Assembly (NCBI GenBank): GCA_011524395.1
Contig: WTKN01000021.1
Coordinates: forward strand, 1 to 45,698
Reading direction: 5' to 3'
Length of the DNA: 45,698 nucleotides
Source: Moorena sp. SS36440bin_2
Lineage (GTDB): Bacteria > Cyanobacteriota > Cyanobacteriia > Cyanobacteriales > Coleofasciculaceae
Positions 25,609-34,463 of this stretch are shown piece by piece; position 1 is the stretch's first letter, and the number at the start of each line of letters is the position of its first letter. Both the position numbers and the translations under genes were made by a program. The notes under the pieces are model-generated. The model did no database searches. It saw only the letters and a program-made list of their open reading frames with translations, and had not been told where the DNA came from.

Positions 25609-26778
25609 TTAAGCAGGTAGCTTCAATAGAATTGCATCCCAAATACAGTATCCCTCACGTCCATATAATAGTGACGAGGGATCAGCAACACCCTGTTGAC
25701 CAGAAGGACTTACTTTCTTAATTTCTGGATAATCGTTGTCCCACAAAACTTTCCACTGACCAGAAACATCGAGTTCTTGGATTTCTAAATTTAATCCATA
25801 AGCAATCAGCTCTTGTTGGTTATTGTGCTCGAAGTTGATCGCATACAAGTTAGACTCGGAGGAGCCTTTCACAACCGGTACCACTCCTGCTGGCTGATAG
25901 GGACCGTTGATCTGTGGCGAGACAAAATGGTACAGACTTGAGTCAGTAATCGAAGCACCTTCGTTTCCAAGTTGCTCAAGCCAACGGGGATCCACATGTT
26001 GCTTCATCACAGAGAAGAAGATGTGCCACAATCCTCCTTTATAGTAAACGTGGCTTCGTTCACACTCGTAAAAGATACCTTGCTCACCTTCATCGGTGAT
26101 GAAATGAGGAAACAGGGCTGGTGGCAAGAGTGTATAGGGTCCTTCGAGTTGATCTGCTACTGCTAGACCAATACAGCCTTTCTTGGGTTGGGAATTTGTC
26201 TTGGCAGCAGCAGATAGAAACATCCAATACTTGCCTTCGTGAAAAATTGGGAAAGGATCGCGCAACTGGCGGTGACGTTGGTCCGGCATTAATGGATGCT
26301 CGGAGTAATCGTAGTATTTCTCCCAATCACGAAATTCGATCAGTTGGGGAGCTTGCCAATCAATCTCGTGATTATCCCTAATTATTCCCTTACAGAAGCC
26401 AATATACTCATGAAGCAAATTAGGACGGTCTGGAGATCCACCGTAAAAGAAATACAGGGTATTTTGGTTGACTAACCGTAAGCTTCCTGCTAGAAGGCGA
26501 GAGCTTCGCCAGTAGTCGTCCCGGTCTGGCTGAAAGACAGGACCTAAGTGTTTAATTACAGACAAATCTTCATCAAGAATAGCCCCACCCATTTCTCCTC
26601 TCTGCCAAGGCACTCCCTCTAAATCCTTTCCTCCTTGAAGGTAAAGCAAGAGATATTTTGAGAGAGCTGCTTGACTTGGAGCAGGTTGATGAGGCGTTGT
26701 CTCGATGCTGATATCATGGTTGAACAGTTGCTCTAAGGTCCCAGCGTCCCTCCTGCCCTGATCGAGTTGTTGTATCAT
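25609..26778 (-). CDS. GH68/GH43-like beta-propeller glycosidase
   Basis: 389 aa. It resembles levansucrase-type (GH68) or related five-bladed beta-propeller enzymes: LLAGSLRLVNQNTLYFFYGGS (blade 1 to 2), RDPFPIFHEGKYWMFLSA (RDP transition-state Asp), and CERSHVYYKGGLWHIFFS (candidate acid/base Glu). The WDxW motif carrying the usual nucleophile, seen in its neighbour at 28091, is not recognisable here, and the sequence starts close to the strand where it should be. The ORF upstream is soon closed by a stop, so this is not a simple start error. It may use another residue or act as a non-hydrolytic sugar-binding relative. The substrate is perhaps sucrose or fructan. Not exported by sequence. 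Confidence 0.72.
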   Translation of the reverse strand: MIQQLDQGRRDAGTLEQLFNHDISIETTPHQPAPSQAALSKYLLLYLQGGKDLEGVPWQRGEMGGAILDEDLSVIKHLGPVFQPDRDDYWRSSRLLAGSLRLVNQNTLYFFYGGSPDRPNLLHEYIGFCKGIIRDNHEIDWQAPQLIEFRDWEKYYDYSEHPLMPDQRHRQLRDPFPIFHEGKYWMFLSAAAKTNSQPKKGCIGLAVADQLEGPYTLLPPALFPHFITDEGEQGIFYECERSHVYYKGGLWHIFFSVMKQHVDPRWLEQLGNEGASITDSSLYHFVSPQINGPYQPAGVVPVVKGSSESNLYAINFEHNNQQELIAYGLNLEIQELDVSGQWKVLWDNDYPEIKKVSPSGQQGVADPSSLLYGREGYCIWDAILLKLPA

Positions 26779-26848
26779 CAGCTTCTGCTTAGAATATTTT
26801 GAGTTTTGTTAAGAGAATATTATTTTATTTAATCAATGTATTATTTTC

Positions 26849-26994
26849 TTGACAAGGGGATCGATCAAATTGCAGGGATATGGAGCATATTTTAAGTATA
26901 AATACTGATATTTTCCCATTTTTGACAAGGGGATCGATCAAATTGCAGGGATATGGAGCACAATCTAAGTATAAATATTTATCTTTTCCCAAAA
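26849..26994. repeat. Tandem direct repeat, 2 x 73 bp
   Basis: Both copies begin TTGACAAGGGGATCGATCAA, at 26849 and 26922. They share at least the next 18 bp (ATTGCAGGGATATGGAGC) and AAGTATAAATA further on, and diverge in the last third. They lie 70-216 bp upstream of the minus-strand glycosidase start. GATCGATC inside is palindromic, so a duplicated operator is possible. Confidence 0.88.
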
Positions 26995-26995
26995 A

Positions 26996-27060
26996 TTTGC
27001 GTTCGCTAGCCAACGCCCTTCGGGCTAATCGCCTTTGGCGCGGCTAAGCCGTTCGCAAAT
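26996..27060. repeat. Imperfect palindromic dispersed repeat
   Basis: ATTTGCGTTCGCTAGCC at the left and GGCTAAGCCGTTCGCAAAT at the right are imperfect inverted arms. Between them, CCTTCGGGCTAATCGC resembles 34012-34026. It is a dispersed repeat of this genome. Confidence 0.65.
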
Positions 27061-27403
27061 CCTCATTGAGGATGTGTATTACTAAGTAATACATTAAGAT
27101 TACATCTTTGAAAGCTTAATCGGTAGCCTGGCTCATGCAACTTTAGCATCGCGGTATAGGCTGAGCTCCTATCTAGAGGGCCCAAGCTTTGGGCTCCTAA
27201 ATTAGGGTTTGGCTTCGAGTTTGGCTTCGAGTTTTCCTTTCAACTGCGTAATTCCTAGTAGTCTGACCTTAGTTAAATCTTTGTCTATGTCTTCACAAGT
27301 TAAAGATTTGATTGTGATTCCAATTAATAAGCAATTTTACCAATGACATTTCCCCAACACTATTTGTTATCTTAGAATAAGTTTGGTAGTCATAGGTAAA
27401 AAA

Positions 27404-27424
27404 AAGCGAATACAGGTCTCGCTT
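27404..27424 (-). terminator. Weak A-tract hairpin
   Basis: AAGCGA/TCGCTT, a 6-bp stem with a 9-nt loop, next to A8 (27398-27405), giving T8 on the minus strand. The stem is short. Confidence 0.35.
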
Positions 27425-27802
27425 AAATTATGCTATAGCCTTAAGCTATTCTGAATCAATATTAGGAATTACGTAGTAACTCTCTGATTATATTATTGGA
27501 GGGTAGTTTACCAATTGAAACACTATGCTTTGAGCGGTCAAAAGTGAGCCTATTTGCTCATAGCTAAATCAAACTCAAACTTTATTACTTTCCAAAGTAT
27601 AGATATAGTTTTCACTGCTCTGGGTCCGTAATTCCTCACTAGTTTAATGTATTCAGTAAAAAAAATACTTGGATACATAGACTATTGTTTAATCATTAGG
27701 TGTTGCTTCTATACATTAGATAAGAATTAGACAGTCTCTAATTCTGTGCTCAGAAATTTTCCTTACTTTACCCTACTACCGAATTATTAACTTCTACTCT
27801 CT

Positions 27803-27993
27803 GGCGTTGCATAAATCCGGAAGGATTTTAAGAGTTTTTAGGTGCGCGCCTCCAAGGCAGTGAGCAATCCCTCCCAGCCTTGGGTAGCACCTGTGGAACG
27901 GCCATCTTGGTGGAATGGGCATCTTGCCTATTTCATTTCCGGGCAAGCAGGATGTCCACCCCACTCCTATTCATCCGAAGATTCAGCAATGCC
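27803..27993. mobile_element. 191-bp MITE-like element with 8-bp target duplication
   Basis: It starts GGCGTTGCATAAATC and ends GATTCAGCAATGCC, imperfect inverted ends of the GGCGTTGCTGAATC type. TACTCTCT flanks both sides exactly (27795-27802 and 27994-28001). Internal GC-rich inverted segments (CTCCAAGGC...GCCTTGG) are present. No ORF. Same end type and duplication length as 16971-17117, so the same family or transposase source is likely. Confidence 0.85.
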
Positions 27994-28090
27994 TACTCTC
28001 TAGTTTATGCCTTAGTAAAAAGGCAAAATTTCTAGGGATTTAATCACAGTTATTCACTAACCAATACTCTTACACAAAAGCAGGTAACTT

Positions 28091-29068
28091 ATGCTTCCTA
28101 ATCACAGTTTACAACTCCCAGATAAATGGATCTGGGACTTCTGGCTAGCTCAAGATATTTCCGACTATCACTTATTTTACTTGCAAGCTTCTAAGGATTT
28201 ACCGGATCCAGAAGAGCGACATTGGCATGTTTCATTTGGTCACGCTGTTTCTCAGGATTTACGCAACTGGCAGATTCTACCAGATGCTATGAAGCCTGAA
28301 GCTTATGGTGACGTGGATGAGTACACCAATTGGACTGGCTGCGTAATTCGTCATGATGGCCTGTGGTATCTCCCATACACCAGCACTGATCGCAAAGAGC
28401 AAGGAAAAATCCAACGCATCAGCCTTGCGACCTCCAAAGATTTAATCCACTGGGAAAAACATCCGAAAAACCCGGTGATCGAGGCTGATAGTCGCTACTA
28501 CGAGAAGTATGATCTCGAGCACCCTGAGAAAAACCTTTGGTTCGATGAAGCTTGGCGCGATCCTTGGGTGTTTCAGGATCCAGAAACAGGGGAATTTCAT
28601 GCTTTAATTACTGGTCGCGTTAACTATGGTCCTGCTGAAAGTCGCGGTGTGATTGCTCATGCGACTTCACAAAACCTGATTGATTGGCAAGTATTGCCAC
28701 CATTAACTGAGCCGATGACGTTCGGGACTATGGAATGTCCCCAAGTGGTGTTCATCCAGGGGCGCTACTATCTGCTCTTCTCCATCCCCCCAGGAGAGTT
28801 TGTTGATAGTAACCTCACGGGGACCTTTTACATGGTTGCTGATCATCCTTTAGGACCATTTTCTGCGCCAAGGGCGCTCTGGGCTGATTCAGTGAAGCGG
28901 CTCTATTCCGGGAAACTGGTACAAGGTCCTGATCAGATCTGGTACTTTATGTCATGGCGTAATTTTGCTCTAGACGGCAGCTTTCTCGGCGATATCAGCG
29001 AACCTATGCCGATCAAAGTTGATGACCAGGGCAATTTGATCGTGCTTGAACCAGCAATGGTTGATTAG
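28091..29068 (+). CDS. GH68/GH32-type glycoside hydrolase
   Basis: 325 aa. All three catalytic acids of the GH68/GH32 clan are visible: Asp in WIWDFWLAQD (about 13-22, WDxW nucleophile motif), Asp in WRDPWVFQDPETGEF (about 155-169, RDP) and Glu in TMECPQVVF (about 214-222). The layout matches a single five-bladed beta-propeller without the C-terminal beta-sandwich of GH32. It probably acts on beta-fructosides such as sucrose; specificity cannot be read from sequence. No signal peptide is seen. It is divergent from the related 389-aa gene. GCAGGTAACTT precedes the ATG. Confidence 0.78.
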   Translation: MLPNHSLQLPDKWIWDFWLAQDISDYHLFYLQASKDLPDPEERHWHVSFGHAVSQDLRNWQILPDAMKPEAYGDVDEYTNWTGCVIRHDGLWYLPYTSTDRKEQGKIQRISLATSKDLIHWEKHPKNPVIEADSRYYEKYDLEHPEKNLWFDEAWRDPWVFQDPETGEFHALITGRVNYGPAESRGVIAHATSQNLIDWQVLPPLTEPMTFGTMECPQVVFIQGRYYLLFSIPPGEFVDSNLTGTFYMVADHPLGPFSAPRALWADSVKRLYSGKLVQGPDQIWYFMSWRNFALDGSFLGDISEPMPIKVDDQGNLIVLEPAMVD

Positions 29069-29252
29069 ACGTCTTCGGGAATTCAGCAATAGGCAATCGG
29101 AAACGAGGAAGAGGAATGATAGTGGTTCTCAGTTTGGTGAGGTACATACTAAATTTATTCCCTCTCCTCCGTCGGTTCTCATTTCCATAGACGAAATGCT
29201 TAAGGGGGCACGGCATGTGCCCCTAAAATTAGTTTGGGTGAATGGTCAGTAA

Positions 29253-29298
29253 ACAATTACCAATTACCGATTACCAATTACCGATTACCGATTACCAG
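29253..29298. repeat. ATTACCGATTACC short repeats
   Basis: Runs of CAATTACCGATTACC-type units immediately before the pgsA start. Translating them in frame gives the false N-terminal extension NYQLPITNYRLPITR. Confidence 0.75.
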
Positions 29299-29299
29299 A

Positions 29300-29851
29300 A
29301 TGACTCTGCCTAACTGGATTACCTTTTCCCGCTTACTGGGGTTGCCCTTTATCCTATACTTCCTGAATCACCCAACTGACCAAAGCCGCTGGATCGGTTT
29401 CGGGATCTTTCTGCTGGCTGCTGGAACGGATTGGTTAGATGGTTATCTAGCTCGTAAACTGAACCAAATTACTGATTTAGGGAAATTCCTTGATCCGTTA
29501 GTGGATAAATTTTTGGTACTAGCGCCTCTACTAGCATTAATTGAGCTAGGTCAGGTACCCGCTTGGGGAGTCTGTTTGATTTTGGCACGGGAGTTAACGA
29601 TCGCAGGTTGGCGAGTTAACCCCAAGTTATCGGGTAGCGCTAGCATACAGGGAGCCAATATCTGGGGTAAACTCAAAACCGTTAGTCAAATTAGTGCGAT
29701 CGCACTTTTAATTGCTCCAACTCCCGACACCTGGATCATCCCATCCCTTATCCTTTTCTGGCTATCGGTGGTCCTAACCTTAATTTCTGGTTTAGTTTAC
29801 CTGTTACCCGCTAATATCTGGTCATCAACGGCAAAATCTACTTCAGCTTGA
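29300..29851 (+). CDS. pgsA: CDP-diacylglycerol-glycerol-3-phosphate 3-phosphatidyltransferase
   Basis: 183 aa from the ATG at 29300 (MTLPNWITFSRLLG); the longer frame from 29234 is repeat-derived. It makes phosphatidylglycerol-phosphate, the committed step to phosphatidylglycerol, in the inner or thylakoid membrane. The full CDP-alcohol phosphotransferase motif D47-G48-x2-A51-R52-x8-G61-x3-D65-x3-D69 is visible. About five membrane helices are predicted. Its last 55 bp overlap the tail of the convergent epimerase gene on the opposite strand. Confidence 0.93.
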   Translation: MTLPNWITFSRLLGLPFILYFLNHPTDQSRWIGFGIFLLAAGTDWLDGYLARKLNQITDLGKFLDPLVDKFLVLAPLLALIELGQVPAWGVCLILARELTIAGWRVNPKLSGSASIQGANIWGKLKTVSQISAIALLIAPTPDTWIIPSLILFWLSVVLTLISGLVYLLPANIWSSTAKSTSA

Positions 29852-30741
29852 TCCCGACCTGAAGCGAGATAATCCTTCTCGAAGGAATCCTTCAGTCCCG
29901 AAAGCAAATCATACTCCGGTTGCCAGTTAAGTTCCGTCTTAGCCTTATGGATATCAGCAAAAAAGTGCTGTAATCGAAATGGGAAAGCCTTGCGCTTACC
30001 AAAATCAAACTGCTTGGGGTCATAATGCACGAGCTTGACCTCATCAGCCGACTTACCACAGGCCATAGCACAGGTTCGTGCTAAACCATCAAAGGTGACA
30101 TAGCGTTCCCCGGACACATTGTAAATTTTCCCAATCGCTTCGCTATTCCCCAATACTGCCGCCATTGCCCTGGCCAAGTCCTGACAATGACCTAACTGAG
30201 TAATGTGCATGCCATTACCAGGGATGGGAATAGTGCGATCGCGAACAATCCGGTCAAAAAACCAAGCTTCGACATCATTATAATTTTGGGGACCATAGAT
30301 ATAAGTTGGACGAATCGCGGTAAATGGCACCCCAAGTTCTTGTAGGTAAGCCTCAGTATGATGTTTACCCTTGTGGCGAGAATTGGGATCAACTGGATCT
30401 CCTTCGAGATGGGGTAACTGGTCAGACTTTAAGTACACCCCAGCCGAACTCATATACACAAAATGTTGCACCCGGTCTTTAAAAATTTCCACTAAGGGTT
30501 GAGTATCACTCAACTCCCGAGCATTATTATCGAAAATGCCATCAAACTCTTGAGACGATAACATTTCTTTGAGCTGATTGGGATCCTTGCGATCGCCATG
30601 AATCTGTTGGACTCCTGGCAGTGGCGCTGGCTTATTACCCCGATTGAACAGCACCACCTCATGGCCCATCTCCACCAAAACCTTGGTTAAATAAACCCCA
30701 ACAAACCGGGTACCACCCATGATTAAAATTCGCATGGTCAC
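29797..30741 (-). CDS. NAD-dependent epimerase/dehydratase, CSP41-like
   Basis: 314 aa, an extended short-chain dehydrogenase fold. The nucleotide-binding loop is MGGTRFVGVYL (8-18), which lacks the strict GxxGxxG; the active-site region is VYMSSAGVY and HHTEAYL, where a typical YxxxK is not evident. Later PTYIYGPQNYND and HCQDLARAM match CSP41/plastid RNA-binding relatives from cyanobacteria and chloroplasts, which bind or stabilise RNA. The real reaction or binding role is thus uncertain. The ATG at 30741 or 30735 can start it. It overlaps pgsA tail to tail by 55 bp. Confidence 0.85.
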   Translation of the reverse strand: MTMRILIMGGTRFVGVYLTKVLVEMGHEVVLFNRGNKPAPLPGVQQIHGDRKDPNQLKEMLSSQEFDGIFDNNARELSDTQPLVEIFKDRVQHFVYMSSAGVYLKSDQLPHLEGDPVDPNSRHKGKHHTEAYLQELGVPFTAIRPTYIYGPQNYNDVEAWFFDRIVRDRTIPIPGNGMHITQLGHCQDLARAMAAVLGNSEAIGKIYNVSGERYVTFDGLARTCAMACGKSADEVKLVHYDPKQFDFGKRKAFPFRLQHFFADIHKAKTELNWQPEYDLLSGLKDSFEKDYLASGRDQAEVDFAVDDQILAGNR

Positions 30742-30839
30742 TAATTACTAAAAACTTTGATTCACGCTATGGATTAATCCCCTGTTCGCGTACTTTGTGC
30801 CTTCGTGGTTCCAAACCAAACCACCTATAGCATTGTCTT

Positions 30840-30927
30840 GATGCAGTCGGTTATGGGGGAAACCCCCATGACCGTAATGGTGCGTTTGACCCGTAATTAA
30901 ATTTGCCACGGGTCGCACCTCTGCATC
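30840..30927. repeat. 88-bp palindromic dispersed repeat
   Basis: Outer arms GATGCAG/CTGCATC enclose two further palindromes: ATGGGGG-AAA-CCCCCAT (30854-30870) and GGTGCG...CGCACC (about 30879-30919). CTGCATCGCT also ends the repeat at 1-75. The inner GTGCG-ACCCGT part recurs at 39525-39585 and 42566-42612. Confidence 0.82.
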
Positions 30928-31017
30928 GCTGCCAGGACTTGGACAGTTACTCTACTAGTAGGGGCACCCTACTACCTAAAGGCGTTTGGTGCCCAGTTTT
31001 GGGTAAGTCCTGATTAT

Positions 31018-31701
31018 TTAAAGTCGCAACTGAGTCACAGCAATATTACCGGAAAAACAGACATCTACATCAGTACCAGGAGCGCGATCGCGTTTGTTAT
31101 ACTCCCCCTCATAATAGTAGTGATCCCCCTCCACACGATACTTTGTCGGTAACGGTTGAGTACTCGGTTCACAAAATACCACCTCTGGCTCAGGTGAACC
31201 TGGTTCCAAGTGAGGTAAATTCACATTCCAGTAAGTACCAGCAGCAATGGGGCGATTCAACAAATCCGCCAACACCCTAGCTGTCCAACGACTAGCCACC
31301 TCCCAATTAATCACCCAAGGTTTTTTCATCCAGTGGGAAATCGCAATACCTGGTATTCCCTGTATCGCCGCTTCCCTAACCGCCGCCACTGTACCAGAAA
31401 TGTAAACATCAACCCCCAAGTTACCGCCAGCATTAATACCTGACAGAACCCACTTTACCTCTGGTATAATATGTGATATAGCAAGGCGAGTACAATCGGC
31501 TGGGGTACTAGACACTGCATACTCATAGTCTGACCGACGTTGGACGTGAATCGGTTTATACGTAGTAACCTGATGGCCACAGCCTGAATGATGCTCTTTC
31601 GGAGCGATAATTACAAAATTACCGTTACCTTTGACCGCTTGCTCTAGTGCTTTAATTCCGGGAGCATCTATCCCATCGTCGTTCGTTAGGATTATAGTCA
31701 T
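31018..31701 (-). CDS. surE: 5'/3'-nucleotidase SurE
   Basis: 227 aa. It hydrolyses nucleoside monophosphates and short polyphosphates in a metal-dependent way. The metal ligands are visible: Asp8-Asp9 in TNDDG, Ser39 in HHSGCG and Asn90 in SGINAGGN. Then GTVAAVREAAIQGIPGIAIS is the core substrate loop. The length is at the short end of the family, which commonly runs to 250 or more, but all active-site residues are present. ATG at 31701. Confidence 0.95.
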   Translation of the reverse strand: MTIILTNDDGIDAPGIKALEQAVKGNGNFVIIAPKEHHSGCGHQVTTYKPIHVQRRSDYEYAVSSTPADCTRLAISHIIPEVKWVLSGINAGGNLGVDVYISGTVAAVREAAIQGIPGIAISHWMKKPWVINWEVASRWTARVLADLLNRPIAAGTYWNVNLPHLEPGSPEPEVVFCEPSTQPLPTKYRVEGDHYYYEGEYNKRDRAPGTDVDVCFSGNIAVTQLRL

Positions 31702-32092
31702 TAGTTTAGTCGTTAGTGGTTAATCATTAACAGCTGAGTATGGAAAACGATCTAATCCAAGCCAAACTATCAAGGAATATCGAAACCGTATTACAAACTT
31801 CAAGCCAATCATCTCAAATTGCTTGAGCTATGCCGCGCTTATACTTCCTTTGGGTATAAACGTAGCTTTTAGTTTAGCTATGGAGCTTAAGCTCTGATCT
31901 CCGTAAAGCTAAAGAGCTAATAGCTGTTTGGGCAGCCGGAAACTAGCTCGTAACCTTACCGCTCAAAGTATAGCTGGGTTATAGCTACCCATAAGCAGCA
32001 ATCTTACAACGTCAGCTCAAAATCTTTCAACCAACTGCTATGGCAAGTCAGGCATACATCTACAACCTTCAACCTATTGGCAAACCAGGATT
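31702..32092. other. 391-bp intergenic region, no gene seen
   Basis: The spacer between surE (minus) and a short plus-strand ORF. It contains small palindromes such as AGCTTAAGCT and repeated AGCTA motifs (31860-31935) but no assignable signal. Confidence 0.5.
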
Positions 32093-32302
32093 ATGACTCA
32101 AAATAGCAAAAATCAGCCATCTACCCAGTCTCAGCCAAGTGTTAATTTTACCGAAGAAGAGCTGCAAGATATCTTACGCTATGCTAACGAACACGGTATT
32201 AATCCTTTTATACTAGTCAAAGTCATTGCCCAAATTCGGAAACAGAAAATTGCCCAGGCTCACCAGAGGCAGATTCGGAGCAGGGAAACCGTGTTTCAAT
32301 AG
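32093..32302 (+). CDS. Small hypothetical protein
   Basis: 69 aa, unrecognised. The N-terminus is Gln/Ser/Asn-rich (residues 2-18). A predicted helical core, FTEEELQDILRYANEHGINPFILVKVIAQIRKQKIAQAHQ, has regular hydrophobic spacing and a Gly-Ile-Asn-Pro turn, suggesting a small helix-turn-helix-like or structural protein. Composition and helical pattern suggest a real gene, but I know no family with confidence. No neighbour close enough to form an operon. Confidence 0.55.
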   Translation: MTQNSKNQPSTQSQPSVNFTEEELQDILRYANEHGINPFILVKVIAQIRKQKIAQAHQRQIRSRETVFQ

Positions 32303-33128
32303 AGGTTAGTGAACGGTAATTAAAGTCCGTCTGAATTTGTTGGCCATCAGCTTCTTTAACAAGAAGTGGTCGAGGGGATTTTCCTGCTACTCTATGCATA
32401 GTTAGGAAGAGTAAGCCAAAACACAATTTTTTTTACCCTATATCTTAACACTCACAGAGAGTATCGGATATACTGAAAGAATAATGGTAAGGTCGATAGC
32501 ATTATAAAAACAAAAACTAATAAATAATTGACGATTCAAGCCCTTATAACTTATGTTTAAAACTTAGAGTCTAATCCATAGGTTAAAAAACTCCGGTTAG
32601 CCAGCATTGAATAATACAAAAAGTTCCTCAAAGGTTTGGTTATCTTAGTAACTTTTCAATGATAGTTAAAAAAAAGCTAACCGTTAGTCCAGGGCTATTT
32701 AATTCCTGCTCCGAGATGGGCTGGTGCTATTAGAGACGCAATTTTAAATTGAACCTGGGGTTAAAACAACTGAAATAGCTAGTGTTAAAGATAGTATAGT
32801 CAAGTTTTTTTGGTCGCAGAAACTGATAGAGGGTTGTACATTCGGGATGCTCTAACTACCTTCTAGTAGTGAATAGGTTAATACTCTATAAAAAAAGGAC
32901 TCTCCTACTAAAATCAAACATTATATCTACGTAACTGGTGAACGATAACACTCAACACTCCGTAGCTGATAGTATCATCAGTATTCACCCTTACTTACCT
33001 CTTGGTTTAATAGAGTTAGTTTAATAGAATGTGGTTAACCACTATCACTGCTAGGCTTTTTGTGTCCAAGCAGTTCGAGATCGTCACTATTGCCTATAAT
33101 TCTTTCAATCTCAGCTTAAAGAACCCTA
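32303..33128. other. 826-bp AT-rich region upstream of the Crp gene
   Basis: Contains an inverted pair CGGTTAGC (32592) and GCTAACCG (32677) about 75 bp apart, and A-runs at 32668 and 32891. No convincing ORF, tRNA or promoter could be fixed. Confidence 0.5.
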
Positions 33129-33818
33129 ATGCAGACTACAGCTTATAGTGAGCTTTTCCCACTATTTAATACAGCTAGCCCAGAAACCTTAGAATGGTTT
33201 GAGTCCATTGCGGTGGAGCATGAGTACCCGACCGACCGAGCTATCATCATGGAGGATGCTTGGGGTAATGCTGTTTACTTTATTGTCTCCGGCTGGGTTA
33301 AAGTACGACACTTACGCGGTGAAAACGATGTCACACTGGCAATTTTGGGTAGGGGTGACTTTTTTGGTGAAATGGCAATTCTTGATGAATCTCCCCGTTC
33401 AACCGATATCGTTGCCATGTCGAACGTGCGACTACTGACCATTTCTGCGCAACGCTTTATTCAAACTCTCTTTAAAGATCCCCAGTTGCACCATCGCATG
33501 TTACAACTGATGGTGCGACGGTTACGTCAGAGCAATGTCCGGTTACAAAATCGCTATAAACCTCCAGCGGTTAATTTAGTCAATACTCTAGTTGGTTTGG
33601 CAGACAATTACGGTCAAATCACTGAAAAAGGCACAGAAATGTATAACATTTCCTATCAAGACTTAGCTGACATCACAGATATCAGTGTAGAGGATACTAC
33701 CAAAATTATGGAAAAGCTCGAGAGTAAGGGCTGGATTATAGCTGACTCGGAGCAGCAAACTATGCGCTTGATGAATATCAAGCAGCTAACTCAGCTGGTC
33801 AGACGAAGTAGCTCTTGA
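33129..33818 (+). CDS. Crp/Fnr-family transcriptional regulator
   Basis: 229 aa. An N-terminal cyclic-nucleotide-binding-like domain (about 10-125; YFIVSGWVKVRHL, ILGRGDFFGEMAILDESPRSTDIVA) is followed by a dimerisation helix and a C-terminal winged helix (YQDLADITDISVEDTTKIMEKLESKGWI, about 176-205). The phosphate-binding cassette reads GEMAILDESPRSTD. It keeps the Glu, Arg and Ser/Thr positions expected for cyclic-nucleotide binding, though not every residue matches E. coli Crp. No Cys cluster for an Fe-S centre as in FNR. Target genes are unknown; a link to the carbohydrate genes downstream is only positional. Confidence 0.92.
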   Translation: MQTTAYSELFPLFNTASPETLEWFESIAVEHEYPTDRAIIMEDAWGNAVYFIVSGWVKVRHLRGENDVTLAILGRGDFFGEMAILDESPRSTDIVAMSNVRLLTISAQRFIQTLFKDPQLHHRMLQLMVRRLRQSNVRLQNRYKPPAVNLVNTLVGLADNYGQITEKGTEMYNISYQDLADITDISVEDTTKIMEKLESKGWIIADSEQQTMRLMNIKQLTQLVRRSSS

Positions 33819-33902
33819 GGCAAGATTATCCCTCGGTCTTACCTGCACCACAAGGGAGGCTTGGTCTGTGGGACTAAGGAAGCTAAAACCCACATTCGTT
33901 AC

Positions 33903-33948
33903 TACTGACTACTCACTACTGACTACTCACTACTGACTACTCACTACA
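33903..33948. repeat. 15-bp tandem repeat, 3 copies
   Basis: The unit TACTGACTACTCACT is repeated exactly three times between the Crp and GT4 genes. Confidence 0.85.
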
Positions 33949-34450
33949 TTGCGTAGTTATACGCATATTACGAATTTTGAGGATTTGGCCCTGGGGCTGA
34001 GGCCACCCCCCGAAGGGCTAATCGCGATTACCCTCACTCAGTAAATTATCCTAGCATATCCCACACCAGCTTTCCCCAAACTGGTTCACCCTACAGGCTC
34101 ACCCTAGACTCGACAGCCTGTCTACCTTTCAAGTGGGTTGTTACCCTGTTACATTCTAAGGGGTTGCTTAGGAGATTTGGCTGAATTTACCAATATTGGG
34201 CTTGATAGATTACTTATCATAAGCTAATATTTCTTCATAAAGTTAAATAAAACTTAAATTAATTAGACAACCATTACCTGTAGAGTTCTAACTTACTCCC
34301 GGGGAATCTAGATAGATTAGGTCTAGCTTCTTCCCAAAAGCTAAAAACTTTCTGTAAGATAGCAGAATCGGTTTTTATTTGTGATAAGAGCAACGTCTTA
34401 AGTTTTGCTAGCTCTCAATCAAGCCAATTTAGCCAATTTAAAAGATTTTT

Positions 34451-34455
34451 GGAGG
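34451..34455 (+). promoter_or_regulatory. Shine-Dalgarno GGAGG of the GT4 gene
   Basis: GGAGG is eight bases before the ATG at 34464. This decides that start over the upstream TTG at 34449, which lies before the site. Confidence 0.8.
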
Positions 34456-34463
34456 ACTATGAT

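Larger units (their letters stand above)
26779..28090. other. 1.3-kb divergent spacer between two glycosidase genes
   Basis: It holds two tandem 73-bp copies (26849-26994), a palindromic repeat (26996-27060), a TCCTCATTGAGGA hairpin, and doubled GTTTGGCTTCGA (27219-27245). It also holds an A-tract hairpin (27404-27424) and a MITE (27803-27993). It is expected to contain both promoters. No coding sequence is credible. Confidence 0.7.
33819..34463. other. 645-bp intergenic region with 15-bp repeats
   Basis: It has three copies of a 15-bp unit, TACTGACTACTCACT, at 33903-33948, a GAAGGGCTAATCGCGATTA repeat fragment (34012-34030), and an AT-rich leader before the glycosyltransferase. No CDS. Confidence 0.6.

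Noticed and set aside
26825-27013. 62-aa minus-strand ORF
   Set aside because: It is a translation of the two 73-bp direct repeats, with the same peptide fragment twice.
29234-29299. N-terminal extension of PgsA
   Set aside because: The added residues are encoded by ATTACC repeats; relatives start at MTLPNWIT.
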